Source of the DNA: Spartobacteria bacterium LR76 | Lineage (GTDB): Bacteria; Verrucomicrobiota; Verrucomicrobiia; Chthoniobacterales; Terrimicrobiaceae | DNA: 64,000 nucleotides | Direction of reading: 5' to 3' | Assembly: GCA_003054655.1 (NCBI GenBank) | Contig: QAYZ01000016.1 | Location: forward strand, 1,488,001-1,552,000 | Shown: in pieces, positions 9,103 through 18,278 of the stretch | Layout of the letters: each line of letters opens with the position of its first letter | Numbering within the stretch: the stretch's first letter is position 1 | The notes under the pieces: generated by a model | Database searches by the model: none | Told to the model about the DNA's origin: nothing | What the model saw: the letters and a program-made list of their open reading frames with translations, nothing else | Position numbers and translations under genes: made by a program

Positions 9103-9639
9103 TCAGTTCGCTTCGCCGATCTCCTCGAGGACGACAGCGTCCACATCAATGGGCGTCGAGCCCGTCTTTCCCGGCGGCATCCAGGTCGAAAAGCCCACCT
9201 GCAGAGAAGCTGCACCATCCGGCGGAACAAATTCCCGGGTGTAATGCTGCCACTCGGAACCTGTCGGCAGAGTCAGTTTGAAATCATTGGGAGCATCCGC
9301 CTCAATGTATTTGCCCGAGTCATTGCGAAACCCGAGATTGAGCGACATAGGGATCGAGGCAATACCGCGCACCCAAAATGAGATGCGATACTTTTTCCCA
9401 AAGTCCACCGGCACCGAGGCGGCCTGGATGCTCATCTTTTCCGCCATCGGGATGCGCAGCCCGGCCTGCCCGTCATGGGCGGCTTCCGGCGCAGCGACAG
9501 CCCCCGACCCGACCCGCACGGTCCATCCATCGAGTCCGTTCTCGAATCCTCCGTTGTCGATGAGAGCATCGACCGGCTCAGCCGCATGGCACCAGCAGCC
9601 GACCGCCAGCGCCGCCAGGGTTGCGGCGCGCAGCTTCAC
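9103..9639 (-). CDS. Secreted carbohydrate-binding module protein (CBM4/9-like)
   Basis: 178 residues: signal peptide ~1-19, then a single jelly-roll domain opening with LIDNGGFENGLDGWTV, the usual start of CBM4/9-type modules, with YRISFWVRG in the middle. There is no catalytic domain. Its ATG overlaps the stop of the PEP-CTERM gene upstream (ATGA), so the two are translated together. It may bind the polysaccharide at the cell surface for the neighbouring lyases. Confidence 0.75.
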   Translation of the reverse strand: MKLRAATLAALAVGCWCHAAEPVDALIDNGGFENGLDGWTVRVGSGAVAAPEAAHDGQAGLRIPMAEKMSIQAASVPVDFGKKYRISFWVRGIASIPMSLNLGFRNDSGKYIEADAPNDFKLTLPTGSEWQHYTREFVPPDGAASLQVGFSTWMPPGKTGSTPIDVDAVVLEEIGEAN

Positions 9640-11456
9640 GAGACCCTCCTCCGATGCCGCAACACCACCAGCACCGTCATGCCGGCCGCCAGGAGACCCC
9701 AGGTGGATGGCTCCGGCACGGTTGCGACCGTCAGCACGAGGTCATTGCCGTACACCCCGCCGCTGCCGCTGACCGCGAAGGTCAATCCGCCGCCCGCGTC
9801 GTAGGTGCCTCCGGCGATAAGGTTGCTGAACTGACCGGCGATGCTGCCAGCCCCCGTGTTGTCGATGATCTTGAACTCGTCGTTCACCTGCAATCCGCTC
9901 AAGCCGCCGAGCAGGGTAAACGAAAACGTCGCTCCCGAGTCGACAGCCACGCCGTTGGCGACGATCCTGTCCGCCGCGACCGAGCCGGTCGACCCGTTGA
10001 GCTCAAAGGCAAACACCGCATCGGACAAGAGCGAAAGCGACCCCGTGGTGGTAAAGACACCCGTCCCGCCGCTCCCCGGGGTGATCGTCGCATCCTGCGT
10101 GCCGCTGGCATTGCCGATCGTGACATTGGCGGCGGTGAACCCCGCGCCGCCCAGAGCGCCCGTATTGACAACCACCGCCCCGGTGCCGAGCGCATTCCCG
10201 CTCGCATTGTTGATGAGCAAAGTGCCGCCCGACACCGTCGTGCCGCCGGTGTAGGTGCTGGCGGTTCCCGTAAGGATCAGCGTACCCGACGAGGTCTTGG
10301 ACAAGGCAAAAACCTTGGTCCCGGCGCTCTGGTCTTTCAGTACGCCGCTGAACGAACCCGATTGAACAGTCAGCGCTGTCGTTCCGGCGATGTTCATTGA
10401 GAGCGTTCCGCCGCCGCTGCCGCCATCCTGCAGATTTGCAATGGTTTGTGTACCGGCATCAAACCTGAGCGTGGCACCGGAATTCACCCTCACCGTACTG
10501 TTCACCGAGATGGCGTTTGTCGCTCCGGAAGACAGCGTCCCGGAGTTCACGATCGTATCGCCGCTGTAAGTGTTTCCCGTGCTGGTCAGGCTCCAGATTC
10601 CCGACCCGCTTTTGGTAACCGAAGTCGCACCTCCCGCGCCATCGGTGATCGCGCCTCCCAACGTGGAGGTTGCCGAACTCGTCGTCGACAAAACCAGCGT
10701 ACGCGGCCCCGATCCGGTAAAGGAAATCGTTCCATTGCTCAGCAAGGCCGATGTCCCGGCGACTTGAATCGTGGACGTTCCTGCACCAAGAATCCAGTTG
10801 CGATTGAATCCGGAGGAAGTACCCGTCCACTGAAAGGCGGCTCCATTCAGCATGGTCAGGTTCCGGTTCGCTCCCGAGCTGCTATCGCCCAGATTAGCAT
10901 TTACTCCCGCGACCAAGGTGCCCCCGCTGATCACGGTGCCCCCGCTGTAGGTATTTGTTCCGCTGAGCGTCAGCGTCCCGCCTCCGGCTTTGGTCAAACC
11001 CGCGCTCCCCGCGATGACCGAGCTGATCGTCACGCTCGCGCTGGCCGTGATCGTGGCGGAGCCGCCCAGCGTCAGCGTACTCCCCGCGACCGTATAGGCA
11101 CCCGAGCCCGGGGCATCAAAGGTCAGGCCCCCGGCGGTGATGGCCTCGCCGAGCGTCACGGTGCCGGCTGCGCCATTATTGTTTCCAAACACCGCGATAT
11201 TGCTGATCGAGTTGGTCCAGGCGATGTCGGAGACACCGTTGCTCCACAAAAGGCTCGAGGTATTCCATGTTCCCGAGCCATCGAGCGGATTCCCGGGACT
11301 CGCTCCCCCGCTATCCCAGGTCAGGGTATCTGCGTGAAGCGAAGGCGTGAGAGCTGCCGCGGCTAAAGCTGCCAGGCCGAAGAACCCGCGCAGGGAACGG
11401 AGCGCTGAGAACGTACATCCAGCGGGAAGCGGATGAGACATGAGGGATGTTTTCAT
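9636..11456 (-). CDS. Autotransporter-type beta-strand-repeat protein with PEP-CTERM tail
   Basis: 606 residues. A signal peptide (~1-43) is followed by repeats of the GGGTLTLSGTNTYSGGTVIS kind, the autotransporter-associated beta-strand repeat (PATR), which predicts a right-handed beta-helix. The C-terminus has VPEPSTWG, a hydrophobic helix and an RHRRR tail, i.e. a PEP-CTERM sorting signal recognised by an exosortase. It is not a true autotransporter because no barrel domain follows. Coupled to the CBM protein downstream, it is likely a surface or matrix protein involved in polysaccharide capture. Confidence 0.88.
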   Translation of the reverse strand: MKTSLMSHPLPAGCTFSALRSLRGFFGLAALAAAALTPSLHADTLTWDSGGASPGNPLDGSGTWNTSSLLWSNGVSDIAWTNSISNIAVFGNNNGAAGTVTLGEAITAGGLTFDAPGSGAYTVAGSTLTLGGSATITASASVTISSVIAGSAGLTKAGGGTLTLSGTNTYSGGTVISGGTLVAGVNANLGDSSSGANRNLTMLNGAAFQWTGTSSGFNRNWILGAGTSTIQVAGTSALLSNGTISFTGSGPRTLVLSTTSSATSTLGGAITDGAGGATSVTKSGSGIWSLTSTGNTYSGDTIVNSGTLSSGATNAISVNSTVRVNSGATLRFDAGTQTIANLQDGGSGGGTLSMNIAGTTALTVQSGSFSGVLKDQSAGTKVFALSKTSSGTLILTGTASTYTGGTTVSGGTLLINNASGNALGTGAVVVNTGALGGAGFTAANVTIGNASGTQDATITPGSGGTGVFTTTGSLSLLSDAVFAFELNGSTGSVAADRIVANGVAVDSGATFSFTLLGGLSGLQVNDEFKIIDNTGAGSIAGQFSNLIAGGTYDAGGGLTFAVSGSGGVYGNDLVLTVATVPEPSTWGLLAAGMTVLVVLRHRRRVS

Positions 11457-11567
11457 GGATGAGTATTGGGGGGATGGGAGTAACCTTGGGGTCAGATCGT
11501 TGTCGGGAAGGAGGCGGGGAACAAGATGGCCAGAATCCTCATTGGAGAATCACCCTGGAGCGCCGCG

Positions 11568-13181
11568 TCATTTCGCATGCAGATCGCGGTGGGTGAGAGT
11601 CTGCCAGCTATTGAGCCAGCCATCCTCCTCGGCGATGACGGTGGCAAAGAGAGACGGGAAGGGCTCTGGAAATTTCCACAGCCGGGGATTCGCCGGATCG
11701 AGTCCCTTCTCGCCACGTACCAGCGGATAAACCCGCGCACCCTTGGCCGGGCGGACCACGACTTCCAGGAACTTCAGCGAATGCGGCAGATCCATGCCCA
11801 TCACGTTGTGAAATCGATCGTAGGCCATTTCGTAAGACCCCGGCCCCGAGCCCAAAGCCAGGAGCGGCTCCTTCACGGAATCCGGAGGCAGCTCTCCGAA
11901 GCGCAGCCTGGCCTGGGTCTCCATGAATGTCGTCAGGCGCTTTGCCGCCGGAGTGTAGAGATCGATGCCCTGATGCCAGGCGATCTCGGCGGTGTTCATC
12001 GTCGAGACAAAGGACACATCGACGTGGGCCAGATCGCGGGCCGTTTCCGCCGTATAACCATCGAGATAGGTGCCAGGCGCTCCCCGCCATGCGGGCGCGG
12101 GATCGCGCTCCTCCTTTGCCGCCTTGCGCATGGTGGTGATGTCATCGCCGAATTTCCCCCGGCGTTTGCTCATGTTCCAGTTCTCCTCGGCGAGCTGGAT
12201 CCACGGCGTCCAGTCCTTGGGAAAGGCGGGGGCGTCGAGGGCATTGAGAAAGGCGTCGCTCGGCGTCACCTCCGGCAGCCAGTAGTCCGGCAGCCTCGGC
12301 CTGGGCCCGTCTGATTGGAGATAGAAATAGGCGGGCACATAGTTCACCCAGTGGTTCATCGCCTCGTAAAATGCCCCCACGTCTTCATTGAAGACCCCGA
12401 TCGCCGCCATCGCGTTGATCACGGCCAGTTCGCGATTGCCGTGGGAGACGCGGTTGTGCAGTACGGGCAGAAAGACGTCGTTGAACCATTTCTGCACGAG
12501 AGACGCGTTCTTCCACTCGGGATCGGTGGCCTTGAGCAGATCCGCCGCCACGGGAAAGACCGACCCGGACCACGCGACAAGCAGATACCAGTTTGCACCT
12601 TCGTGGGATTTTACCGTCCTGGCATAGGTCTCCAGGATGGCCGCCGCGTTCTCCGCGTATTTCCTCTCCCCAGTGAAGTACCAGAGGAGCGACTGGGCAT
12701 AGGCCGCAGTGGCGTCGTTCATTTCCTCAAAGGCACCCACGGCCTGAGATCCATTGAAGCCGGACGAGATCACCTCAGGGGGCTGCTTCATCCTGGCCAG
12801 ATAATCGATCTTGCCATGGCGGGACTTCTTCATCCGCTCAAAGGCGCTGGCCCAGGGCTCCCTGCCCTCTGCGATCTTCTGCTTGATGAAATTGAGCTGC
12901 TCCAGGTCGTTCAGCGTACCGGGATGCCTGAAAAGAAACGGCACCACCGTTTCGATCGGCACGCCATCCGTATCTGCGGGTCTGAGCTTGAGCAGTTCGG
13001 CAAAGTTGTACTCCCTGCCATTGACCTTCACCCGATAGGGCTGGAGTTCCCTGCCGTCGGAATTGGTTCGCATCAGGGCATCCTGCGCATGGCAGAGGCC
13101 GCTGAACGATCCAGTCGCCACGACGGAGAGAACCCCGAGCCAGCGGGCGATACGGCGGGAAAAGGGAGGGAGAGCAATCAC
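11568..13181 (-). CDS. Alginate-lyase-family secreted protein
   Basis: 537 residues with a signal peptide (~1-32). The alpha/alpha-toroid region (~110-440) shows blocks typical of the Pfam alginate-lyase fold: FNGSQAVGAFEEMNDA, SVFPVAADLL, HNRVSHGNRELAVINAMAA (NR..HGN around residue ~245) and AEIAWHQGIDLY. It is probably a secreted lyase of a uronate polymer. It is the first gene of the minus-strand lyase/CBM/epimerase run, and it is transcribed divergently from the ABC permease at 13470. Confidence 0.8.
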   Translation of the reverse strand: MIALPPFSRRIARWLGVLSVVATGSFSGLCHAQDALMRTNSDGRELQPYRVKVNGREYNFAELLKLRPADTDGVPIETVVPFLFRHPGTLNDLEQLNFIKQKIAEGREPWASAFERMKKSRHGKIDYLARMKQPPEVISSGFNGSQAVGAFEEMNDATAAYAQSLLWYFTGERKYAENAAAILETYARTVKSHEGANWYLLVAWSGSVFPVAADLLKATDPEWKNASLVQKWFNDVFLPVLHNRVSHGNRELAVINAMAAIGVFNEDVGAFYEAMNHWVNYVPAYFYLQSDGPRPRLPDYWLPEVTPSDAFLNALDAPAFPKDWTPWIQLAEENWNMSKRRGKFGDDITTMRKAAKEERDPAPAWRGAPGTYLDGYTAETARDLAHVDVSFVSTMNTAEIAWHQGIDLYTPAAKRLTTFMETQARLRFGELPPDSVKEPLLALGSGPGSYEMAYDRFHNVMGMDLPHSLKFLEVVVRPAKGARVYPLVRGEKGLDPANPRLWKFPEPFPSLFATVIAEEDGWLNSWQTLTHRDLHAK

Positions 13182-13469
13182 GTCTGCAATCTATGACCGC
13201 CGCCGCGCCGCCTCAATGAAGCAGCAATGCTCATTGGAGAACACACACCGCACGATCATCTCACTTTGCCCCGGAAAATGCCACTGCAGGCAGCGGCTTA
13301 CCCTGTCCACCGGAGCCGGGCGGCGGATGGCCGTATAGGAAGAAAGTGCTATTCCCGGATTTCGCGATCCGGGGCACCATGCCGTCATGAAATCCCGGAG
13401 GGCAGAAAGAGGGACGACGAAAGTCGATCGGGACCACGCAGGGCCGCAGCTCACCGTTAGCTGTCTCAC
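13182..13469. promoter_or_regulatory. Divergent intergenic region
   Basis: 288 bases between the lyase gene and the importer/Rieske operon. It must carry promoters for both directions. I see several short GC-rich inverted repeats (for example around 13364-13376, CCCGGATTTCGCGATCCGGG-like) but no riboswitch I recognise and no clear promoter boxes. Confidence 0.4.
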
Positions 13470-14291
13470 GTGATGGAGAATACGGCGAAAAAGCGCTGGC
13501 GACGCATCGGCTGGTTTGAGTTTCAGGCCACGCTGCCCCGGTGGGCTCGCGTGATGCTCGCGGCGGCGGCCTGGGCGCTGTTTCTCGGCGTCTGGCAATT
13601 CGCGCCCCGCTCGCCGGAACTCGAGGCGCTCCTGCCCACTCCGCTTACCGTCCTGGAAACGCTCTACAATCTTTTCGCCGAGAAGGGCTTCGCCACGGAT
13701 GTCTGGCAGAGCCTCCAGCGCACGATGCTGAGCTTTGCCCTGGCGGTCGCCGTGGCCCTGCCGATCGGCGTGCTCATGGGCTCCTTTCCGGCGGTGGAGG
13801 CTTTTCTGAATCCCATCGTCTCACCCTTCCGCTATCTGCCTGCACCGTCCTTCATTCCCCTGCTCCTCGCGTGGTTCGGCACGGGCAACGAGCAAAAGAT
13901 TGCCCTCCTTTTCATCGGCGTGGTCTGGTTCCTCATCAGCCTGCTCATGGATGACACGAAGCGCGTGCCGGTTGATTTCATCGACACCTCGCGCACGCTG
14001 GGAGCGAAGCACTGGCAGGTCGTTCTGCGAGTCATCCTGCCCTGCGCGCTGCCGTTCTTCATCGACACGATGCGCCAGATGCTGGCGGTGAGCTGGACGT
14101 ACCTCGTCATCGCCGAAATCGTCGCGGCCACCGATGGCATCGGCGCGGTCATGATGCGGGCACGGCGGCTCGTGCGCATGGACATCATCATGGCGGGCAT
14201 CCTCACGATCGGCATGCTCGGTTTCCTTTCCGACGCGGCGATCCGCGGCCTGCGCTGGTGGGCGTTTCCCTACCTGCGCAGCCGCAAGTAA
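13470..14291 (+). CDS. ABC importer permease, SsuC/TauC type
   Basis: 273 residues with about six membrane helices in the BPD_transp_1 fold. The EAA-like cytoplasmic loop is FIDTSRTLGAKHWQVVLRVI (~170-190), where the ATPase would dock. Relatives import nitrate, sulfonates, taurine or pyrimidine precursors. It is the first gene of the plus-strand operon and is followed 29 bases later by its binding protein. No ATP-binding subunit gene is found anywhere nearby, so an ATPase must be supplied from elsewhere. Confidence 0.88.
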   Translation: MMENTAKKRWRRIGWFEFQATLPRWARVMLAAAAWALFLGVWQFAPRSPELEALLPTPLTVLETLYNLFAEKGFATDVWQSLQRTMLSFALAVAVALPIGVLMGSFPAVEAFLNPIVSPFRYLPAPSFIPLLLAWFGTGNEQKIALLFIGVVWFLISLLMDDTKRVPVDFIDTSRTLGAKHWQVVLRVILPCALPFFIDTMRQMLAVSWTYLVIAEIVAATDGIGAVMMRARRLVRMDIIMAGILTIGMLGFLSDAAIRGLRWWAFPYLRSRK

Positions 14292-14320
14292 CGAATCAAC
14301 AAACCAAAAAACACGAAACT

Positions 14321-15367
14321 ATGAAAACCAAGGGGAAGGCAATACTGATGGCCCTGACCGTCATGGGCATGGCGGTACAGGGAGGCGTGGCGGCTGACAA
14401 GGAGACGGTGAAGGTGTCTCTCTTCTCATGGCCGGGATATGGATTCTGGTTCATCGCCAAGGAGAAGAACCTCGCACCGGACATCAATCTCGACGTGCAG
14501 ATCATCGAGGACCCGTACGAGAGTTTTGGCCAGATGGCCGCGGGCAAGCTGGACGTCACCTCCAGCACGGTGGAGTACGGCCCTATCGCGGCGGACAGCG
14601 GGGTGCCGGTGAAGTTTGTCACCTATACGAACCCATCGACCGGCACGGACAAGATCATCATGTCGCCGAAGATCGCCGACCCGAAGGACCTCAAGGGCAA
14701 GTCTGTCGCCGTACTGGAAGGCGGCCTCACCCAGATCTTCATGGGCATCTGGCTGGAAAACAACGGCGTGAAGTTTGACGAGGTCAAATACGTCAACGTG
14801 GTGATGGACGACGCCGTGGCAGCCATGGTCAGCGGCAAGGTGGCGGCGGGTGAATTCTGGGAGCCCTTCGGCGGCCAGGTGCTGGAGAGCCTGAAAGGGT
14901 CCAAGGTCATGGCGAGCTCACTGGAGCCATACTTCATGAAGACCGCGCTGCTCGGCGACGGCATGTACATGTCCGACAGCTTCCTCAAGAACAAGCCGGA
15001 AGCGGCCAAGAAAGCCATGAAAGCCTACTGGGACGCCGTGGCCTGGTGGAAGGCGCACCCCGAGGAAGGCAACAAGATCATCGCCGAGGGCCTGAAGTTT
15101 GACGTAAAGGACGTCGAGAACGTCATCGGCAAGGATGGCAAATGGCTCAAGGGTGGAATCTATGTCTTTGACCTGCCAGAGGCGGCGAAGTTCATGGGCG
15201 TGATGGCCGGAGAGCCGCCGCTCGGGTGGAAGAACGGCGAGATCAACGATCACTGGAAGCTCACCGAGACCTGGTGGCTGAAGTTTGGCCTGATCAAGAA
15301 AGAGCATCCGATCGACGCAGGCGTGAGCTTTGAGCCGATCAAGTCCCTCGCGGCCGAGCTGAAATAA
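14321..15367 (+). CDS. ABC importer substrate-binding protein, NMT1/SsuA-like
   Basis: 348 residues. The start at 14321 is chosen because it gives MKTKGKAILMALTV, a proper signal peptide cleaved near AADKE, and an upstream ATG at 14258 lies in the permease gene. The fold is a two-lobed periplasmic binding protein (VKVSLFSWPGYGFWFIAKEK; DLKGKSVAVLEGG hinge). Family members bind sulfonates, nitrate or thiamine precursors; the ligand here is probably the substrate of the two oxygenases downstream. Followed 12 bases later by the first Rieske gene. Confidence 0.88.
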   Translation: MKTKGKAILMALTVMGMAVQGGVAADKETVKVSLFSWPGYGFWFIAKEKNLAPDINLDVQIIEDPYESFGQMAAGKLDVTSSTVEYGPIAADSGVPVKFVTYTNPSTGTDKIIMSPKIADPKDLKGKSVAVLEGGLTQIFMGIWLENNGVKFDEVKYVNVVMDDAVAAMVSGKVAAGEFWEPFGGQVLESLKGSKVMASSLEPYFMKTALLGDGMYMSDSFLKNKPEAAKKAMKAYWDAVAWWKAHPEEGNKIIAEGLKFDVKDVENVIGKDGKWLKGGIYVFDLPEAAKFMGVMAGEPPLGWKNGEINDHWKLTETWWLKFGLIKKEHPIDAGVSFEPIKSLAAELK

Positions 15368-15379
15368 TCACACCTCACG

Positions 15380-16717
15380 ATGAGCGCTGTCGCCGAATCG
15401 AATGTTGTTGGCAACTCGGGCTGTGGCTTTGCGGAGTACCCCATCTTCCGCAAGGCCCGGCCCGAGCGAAGCGTGGAGGACATCCTGGCTGACATCCAGC
15501 ATGCCGCGGACCTGCCGCTGGCGCAGGGAATACCCATGCCGGCGGAGGCCTACACCACGGAAGCCTTCTACAACTGGGAGGTGGAGCATGTGCTGCGGGC
15601 GGAGTGGCTGTGCCTGGCCCACCGCTCGCAAATTCCCAATCCCGGCGATTTTCTCAACATCGACCTCCTCGGCGAACCGCTCATCGTCGTCCATGGCAAG
15701 GACGGGCAAATCCGGGTGCTCTCCCGGGTCTGCCCGCACCGCGCGATGGACATCATGCCGCCCGGTTTCGGCTACGATGGCCATGGCCCCGCCGATGCCC
15801 GCGAAGGCGGCGCGGGCTGCGGTCACACACGGCTGTTTCTCTGCCCGTATCACCACTGGAGCTTCGAACTCGACGGATCGCTCAAGGCCTGCCCCGAGAT
15901 GCAAAATGCCGAGGGTTTCCGCCGCGACGACTATGCGCTGACCACTTTCCGCAGCGAACTGTGGAATGGATTCATCTTCGTCAATCTCGACGGCAAGGCG
16001 GCCTCGCTGGAGGCCAACATGACCGACCTCACCGCCGACCTCACGGGTTGGGAGATGGGCAAGATGAAGGTCGTGATCGAACGCGAGTGGGATTGCCCGT
16101 TCAACTGGAAGGTGCTCATCGAGAACTTCATGGAGCCCTACCACCATCTCGGCGCCCACTGCCGCACACTCCAGCCCCTCATGCCCGCGAAGGACACCTG
16201 GACCTCGGGCGAGAGGGCGCATTCCATCCGGGTCAACACCCCGCTCAAGGAAGCCGCCCTGGCCGAGATGCGGCAGCAATACGCCGATGGCACCACGGAG
16301 GGCTTTCCGCTCATCCCCACCCTGCCGCCGGAGCATCAGGTGCAATGGAGCGCCTATCTTTCCTATCCCACCTTCCTGCTCTTTGGCGGGCCGGATCGCA
16401 TGATCTGGTATCGACTCGACCCGATCACCACCGACCGCAGCAGGCTTATCACCACGACGCTGGTCAATGAGGATGCGCTCGCCGCGCCGGACTTTGAAAC
16501 GCGAAAGGCGGCGGCGGAGAAGATGATGATCGATTTTCACCTAGAGGACATGGAGGTCTGCACCGCCGTGCAGCGGGGCTTTTACTCCACCGGATACCGG
16601 CGCGGCCGCCTCAGCCACCTCGAGATGCCGATCTGGCTGATCGAGCGCTACCTCGCCGCGCGTTCCCGCAACACCTGGCCAACCTATGACCGTCCTGCCG
16701 CCCCTTCCCAGCGCTGA
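15380..16717 (+). CDS. Rieske [2Fe-2S] oxygenase large subunit 1
   Basis: 445 residues. The Rieske domain has CPHR and CPYHHW, but 34 residues separate the first His from the second Cys, about twice the usual spacing; the extra loop contains a third CGH (GCGHTRLFL). The C-terminal domain carries the mononuclear iron site ENFMEPYHHLGAH. Such enzymes hydroxylate aromatic rings or demethylate quaternary amines, using electrons from a separate reductase not encoded here. It is strongly similar to the gene at 18279. The last 32 bases overlap the next gene. Confidence 0.9.
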   Translation: MSAVAESNVVGNSGCGFAEYPIFRKARPERSVEDILADIQHAADLPLAQGIPMPAEAYTTEAFYNWEVEHVLRAEWLCLAHRSQIPNPGDFLNIDLLGEPLIVVHGKDGQIRVLSRVCPHRAMDIMPPGFGYDGHGPADAREGGAGCGHTRLFLCPYHHWSFELDGSLKACPEMQNAEGFRRDDYALTTFRSELWNGFIFVNLDGKAASLEANMTDLTADLTGWEMGKMKVVIEREWDCPFNWKVLIENFMEPYHHLGAHCRTLQPLMPAKDTWTSGERAHSIRVNTPLKEAALAEMRQQYADGTTEGFPLIPTLPPEHQVQWSAYLSYPTFLLFGGPDRMIWYRLDPITTDRSRLITTTLVNEDALAAPDFETRKAAAEKMMIDFHLEDMEVCTAVQRGFYSTGYRRGRLSHLEMPIWLIERYLAARSRNTWPTYDRPAAPSQR

Positions 16718-17414
16718 AGCAGCAATCGCTCCCGATCTCGCGATCGTTCCCGCCGGGATCTTCGCGATGGGCGAGAACGACGAGGACAAGTTTGCCAACG
16801 ACACCGAGCGCCCGCGCCATGAGGTCGCGATTCCGCGAGATTTCGGGCTGGGCGTATTTCCTGTCACCGTGGGCGAATTCCGCGCCTTTCGCCCCGGCCA
16901 TGCGCCCCGCGAATCCGCCGACCTGCCCGCCGTGGGTATCAACTGGATCGACGCCACGGCATATTGCGAATGGCTCGGTGAACATACCGGCCGCGCCTAC
17001 CGTCTGCCCACGGAGGCGGAGTGGGAATACTCCTGCCGGGCCGGAAGCCGCGACATCTTCACCCACGGCAACACGCTCGATACGGATCGGGCAAATTACC
17101 TCTACTCCGAGCACGGCATGAAAGTCGGTCGCGGACATCGCACGCCCTGCGGAGTTTTCCCGCCGAATGCCTTCGGCCTTTTCGACATGCACGGAAATGT
17201 CTGCGAATGGGCGCAGGATACCTGGCACCCCGACTACATCGGCGCTCCCAATGACGGCTCAGCCTGGATCGAAGGCGGCCGGCGCGGATGGCGCGTGATC
17301 CGCGGCGGGGCCTGGGACTACCTGCCGCGCCTGCTGCGCACCTCCTGGCGCGACGCCCTGCCGGAGGCCATCCGGCGCGACAACGTGGGATTCCGCATCG
17401 CCTGTGACTTATGA
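16686..17414 (+). CDS. SUMF1/formylglycine-enzyme-fold protein without the catalytic cysteines
   Basis: 242 residues with FGE-sulfatase hallmarks: MGENDEDKFANDTERPRHEV, GINWIDATAYCEWLG, YRLPTEAEWEYSCRAG, GLFDMHGNVCEWAQD and NVGFRIACD. True formylglycine-generating enzymes use a Cys pair near the C-terminus; that segment here reads LLRTSWRDALPE and has no Cys, so sulfatase activation is unlikely. Related SUMF1-fold proteins serve as oxidoreductases or binding scaffolds. No sulfatase gene is nearby. It overlaps both neighbours (32 and 4 bases), so it belongs to the oxygenase pathway. Confidence 0.85.
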   Translation: MTVLPPLPSAEAAIAPDLAIVPAGIFAMGENDEDKFANDTERPRHEVAIPRDFGLGVFPVTVGEFRAFRPGHAPRESADLPAVGINWIDATAYCEWLGEHTGRAYRLPTEAEWEYSCRAGSRDIFTHGNTLDTDRANYLYSEHGMKVGRGHRTPCGVFPPNAFGLFDMHGNVCEWAQDTWHPDYIGAPNDGSAWIEGGRRGWRVIRGGAWDYLPRLLRTSWRDALPEAIRRDNVGFRIACDL

Positions 17415-18265
17415 AACTGCTCTTATTCAAACAACGCTGGGGACACGAGGGAACATTCGCCGATGCGGCGAAACAGGTTCTCGACGCGGGCTTTCACGGC
17501 ATTGAGGGGCCGCTGCCCATCGACCCGGCGGAACGCGCGGAGTTCATCAGCGTCCTGCGGGACAATGACCTCAAGTACATCGCGGAAATCTCCACCACCG
17601 GCTACGCGACTCCCGATCCCGGCAGCACGGTCGACGATCACCTGGAGGCCTTCAAGCGCATCCTCGATTCCAGCCTGGAGGCGGAGCCTCTGTTCTTCAG
17701 CAGCATGGCGGGGAACGATCTGTGGGTCTTCCGCGACAGCGTGCGCTTTCTTACCGAGGCTTACGAGATCGTGCAGGATCGCGGTGTGCGCCTCGGATTT
17801 GAAACCCATCGCAGCCGCACGCTGTTTCATCCCGTCATCACGCGGGAGTTGCTCAAGGAAGTGCCGCCCATCGAGATGACGCTGGATTTCAGCCATTGGT
17901 GCGTGGTCACCGAGCGCCTCGTGCTCGACCAGTTGCCCGACGTGCTCGATCTTTGCGCCAAGCGCGCCCTGCACATTCAGCCCCGCATCGGCTACGACCA
18001 GGGGCCGCAGGTGCCCGATCCCCGCGCGCCGGAGTACGCCTACGCCGTGGAGGCGCACCTGCGCTGGTGGAAGCACGTCTGGGCCGGACAGCGCGCCCGC
18101 GGCTTTGACACCATCACGATGACACCGGAATTCGGCCCCGACGGCTACCTTCATCTCGAACCCTACACGCAGAAACCCGTCGCCAACCTCTGGGAACTGA
18201 ACTCCTGGACGGGTCAATACTTGCAAAAAGAGTTTCAAACCTGGGCGCAACAGCCGTCCGCCTAA
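17411..18265 (+). CDS. Sugar phosphate isomerase/epimerase-type TIM-barrel protein
   Basis: 284 residues of the xylose-isomerase-like/AP-endonuclease-2 TIM barrel. Visible blocks are FHGIEGPLP near the start, RLGFETHRSRT in the middle, MTLDFSHWCVV (metal-ligand Asp and His) and MTPEFGPDGYL near the end. Members isomerise sugars or cyclitols or act as dehydratases. Its ATG overlaps the previous stop (ATGA). With two oxygenases and an SDR it may process a ring-oxidation or polyol product; the substrate is unknown. Confidence 0.82.
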   Translation: MKLLLFKQRWGHEGTFADAAKQVLDAGFHGIEGPLPIDPAERAEFISVLRDNDLKYIAEISTTGYATPDPGSTVDDHLEAFKRILDSSLEAEPLFFSSMAGNDLWVFRDSVRFLTEAYEIVQDRGVRLGFETHRSRTLFHPVITRELLKEVPPIEMTLDFSHWCVVTERLVLDQLPDVLDLCAKRALHIQPRIGYDQGPQVPDPRAPEYAYAVEAHLRWWKHVWAGQRARGFDTITMTPEFGPDGYLHLEPYTQKPVANLWELNSWTGQYLQKEFQTWAQQPSA

Positions 18266-18278
18266 TACCTGAAAAGCC

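Noticed and set aside
13270-13300. GCCACTG string recalling a cobalamin riboswitch box, upstream of the ABC importer
   Set aside because: No other conserved riboswitch elements or supporting stem arrangement could be found, and the downstream genes do not suggest cobalamin.
13191-13598. 135-codon minus-strand frame between the lyase and permease genes
   Set aside because: It covers the divergent promoter region and the start of the permease gene on the opposite strand and has no recognisable protein features.
16686-17414. Sulfatase-activating enzyme annotation
   Set aside because: The fold matches but the catalytic Cys residues are absent and no sulfatase is encoded nearby.
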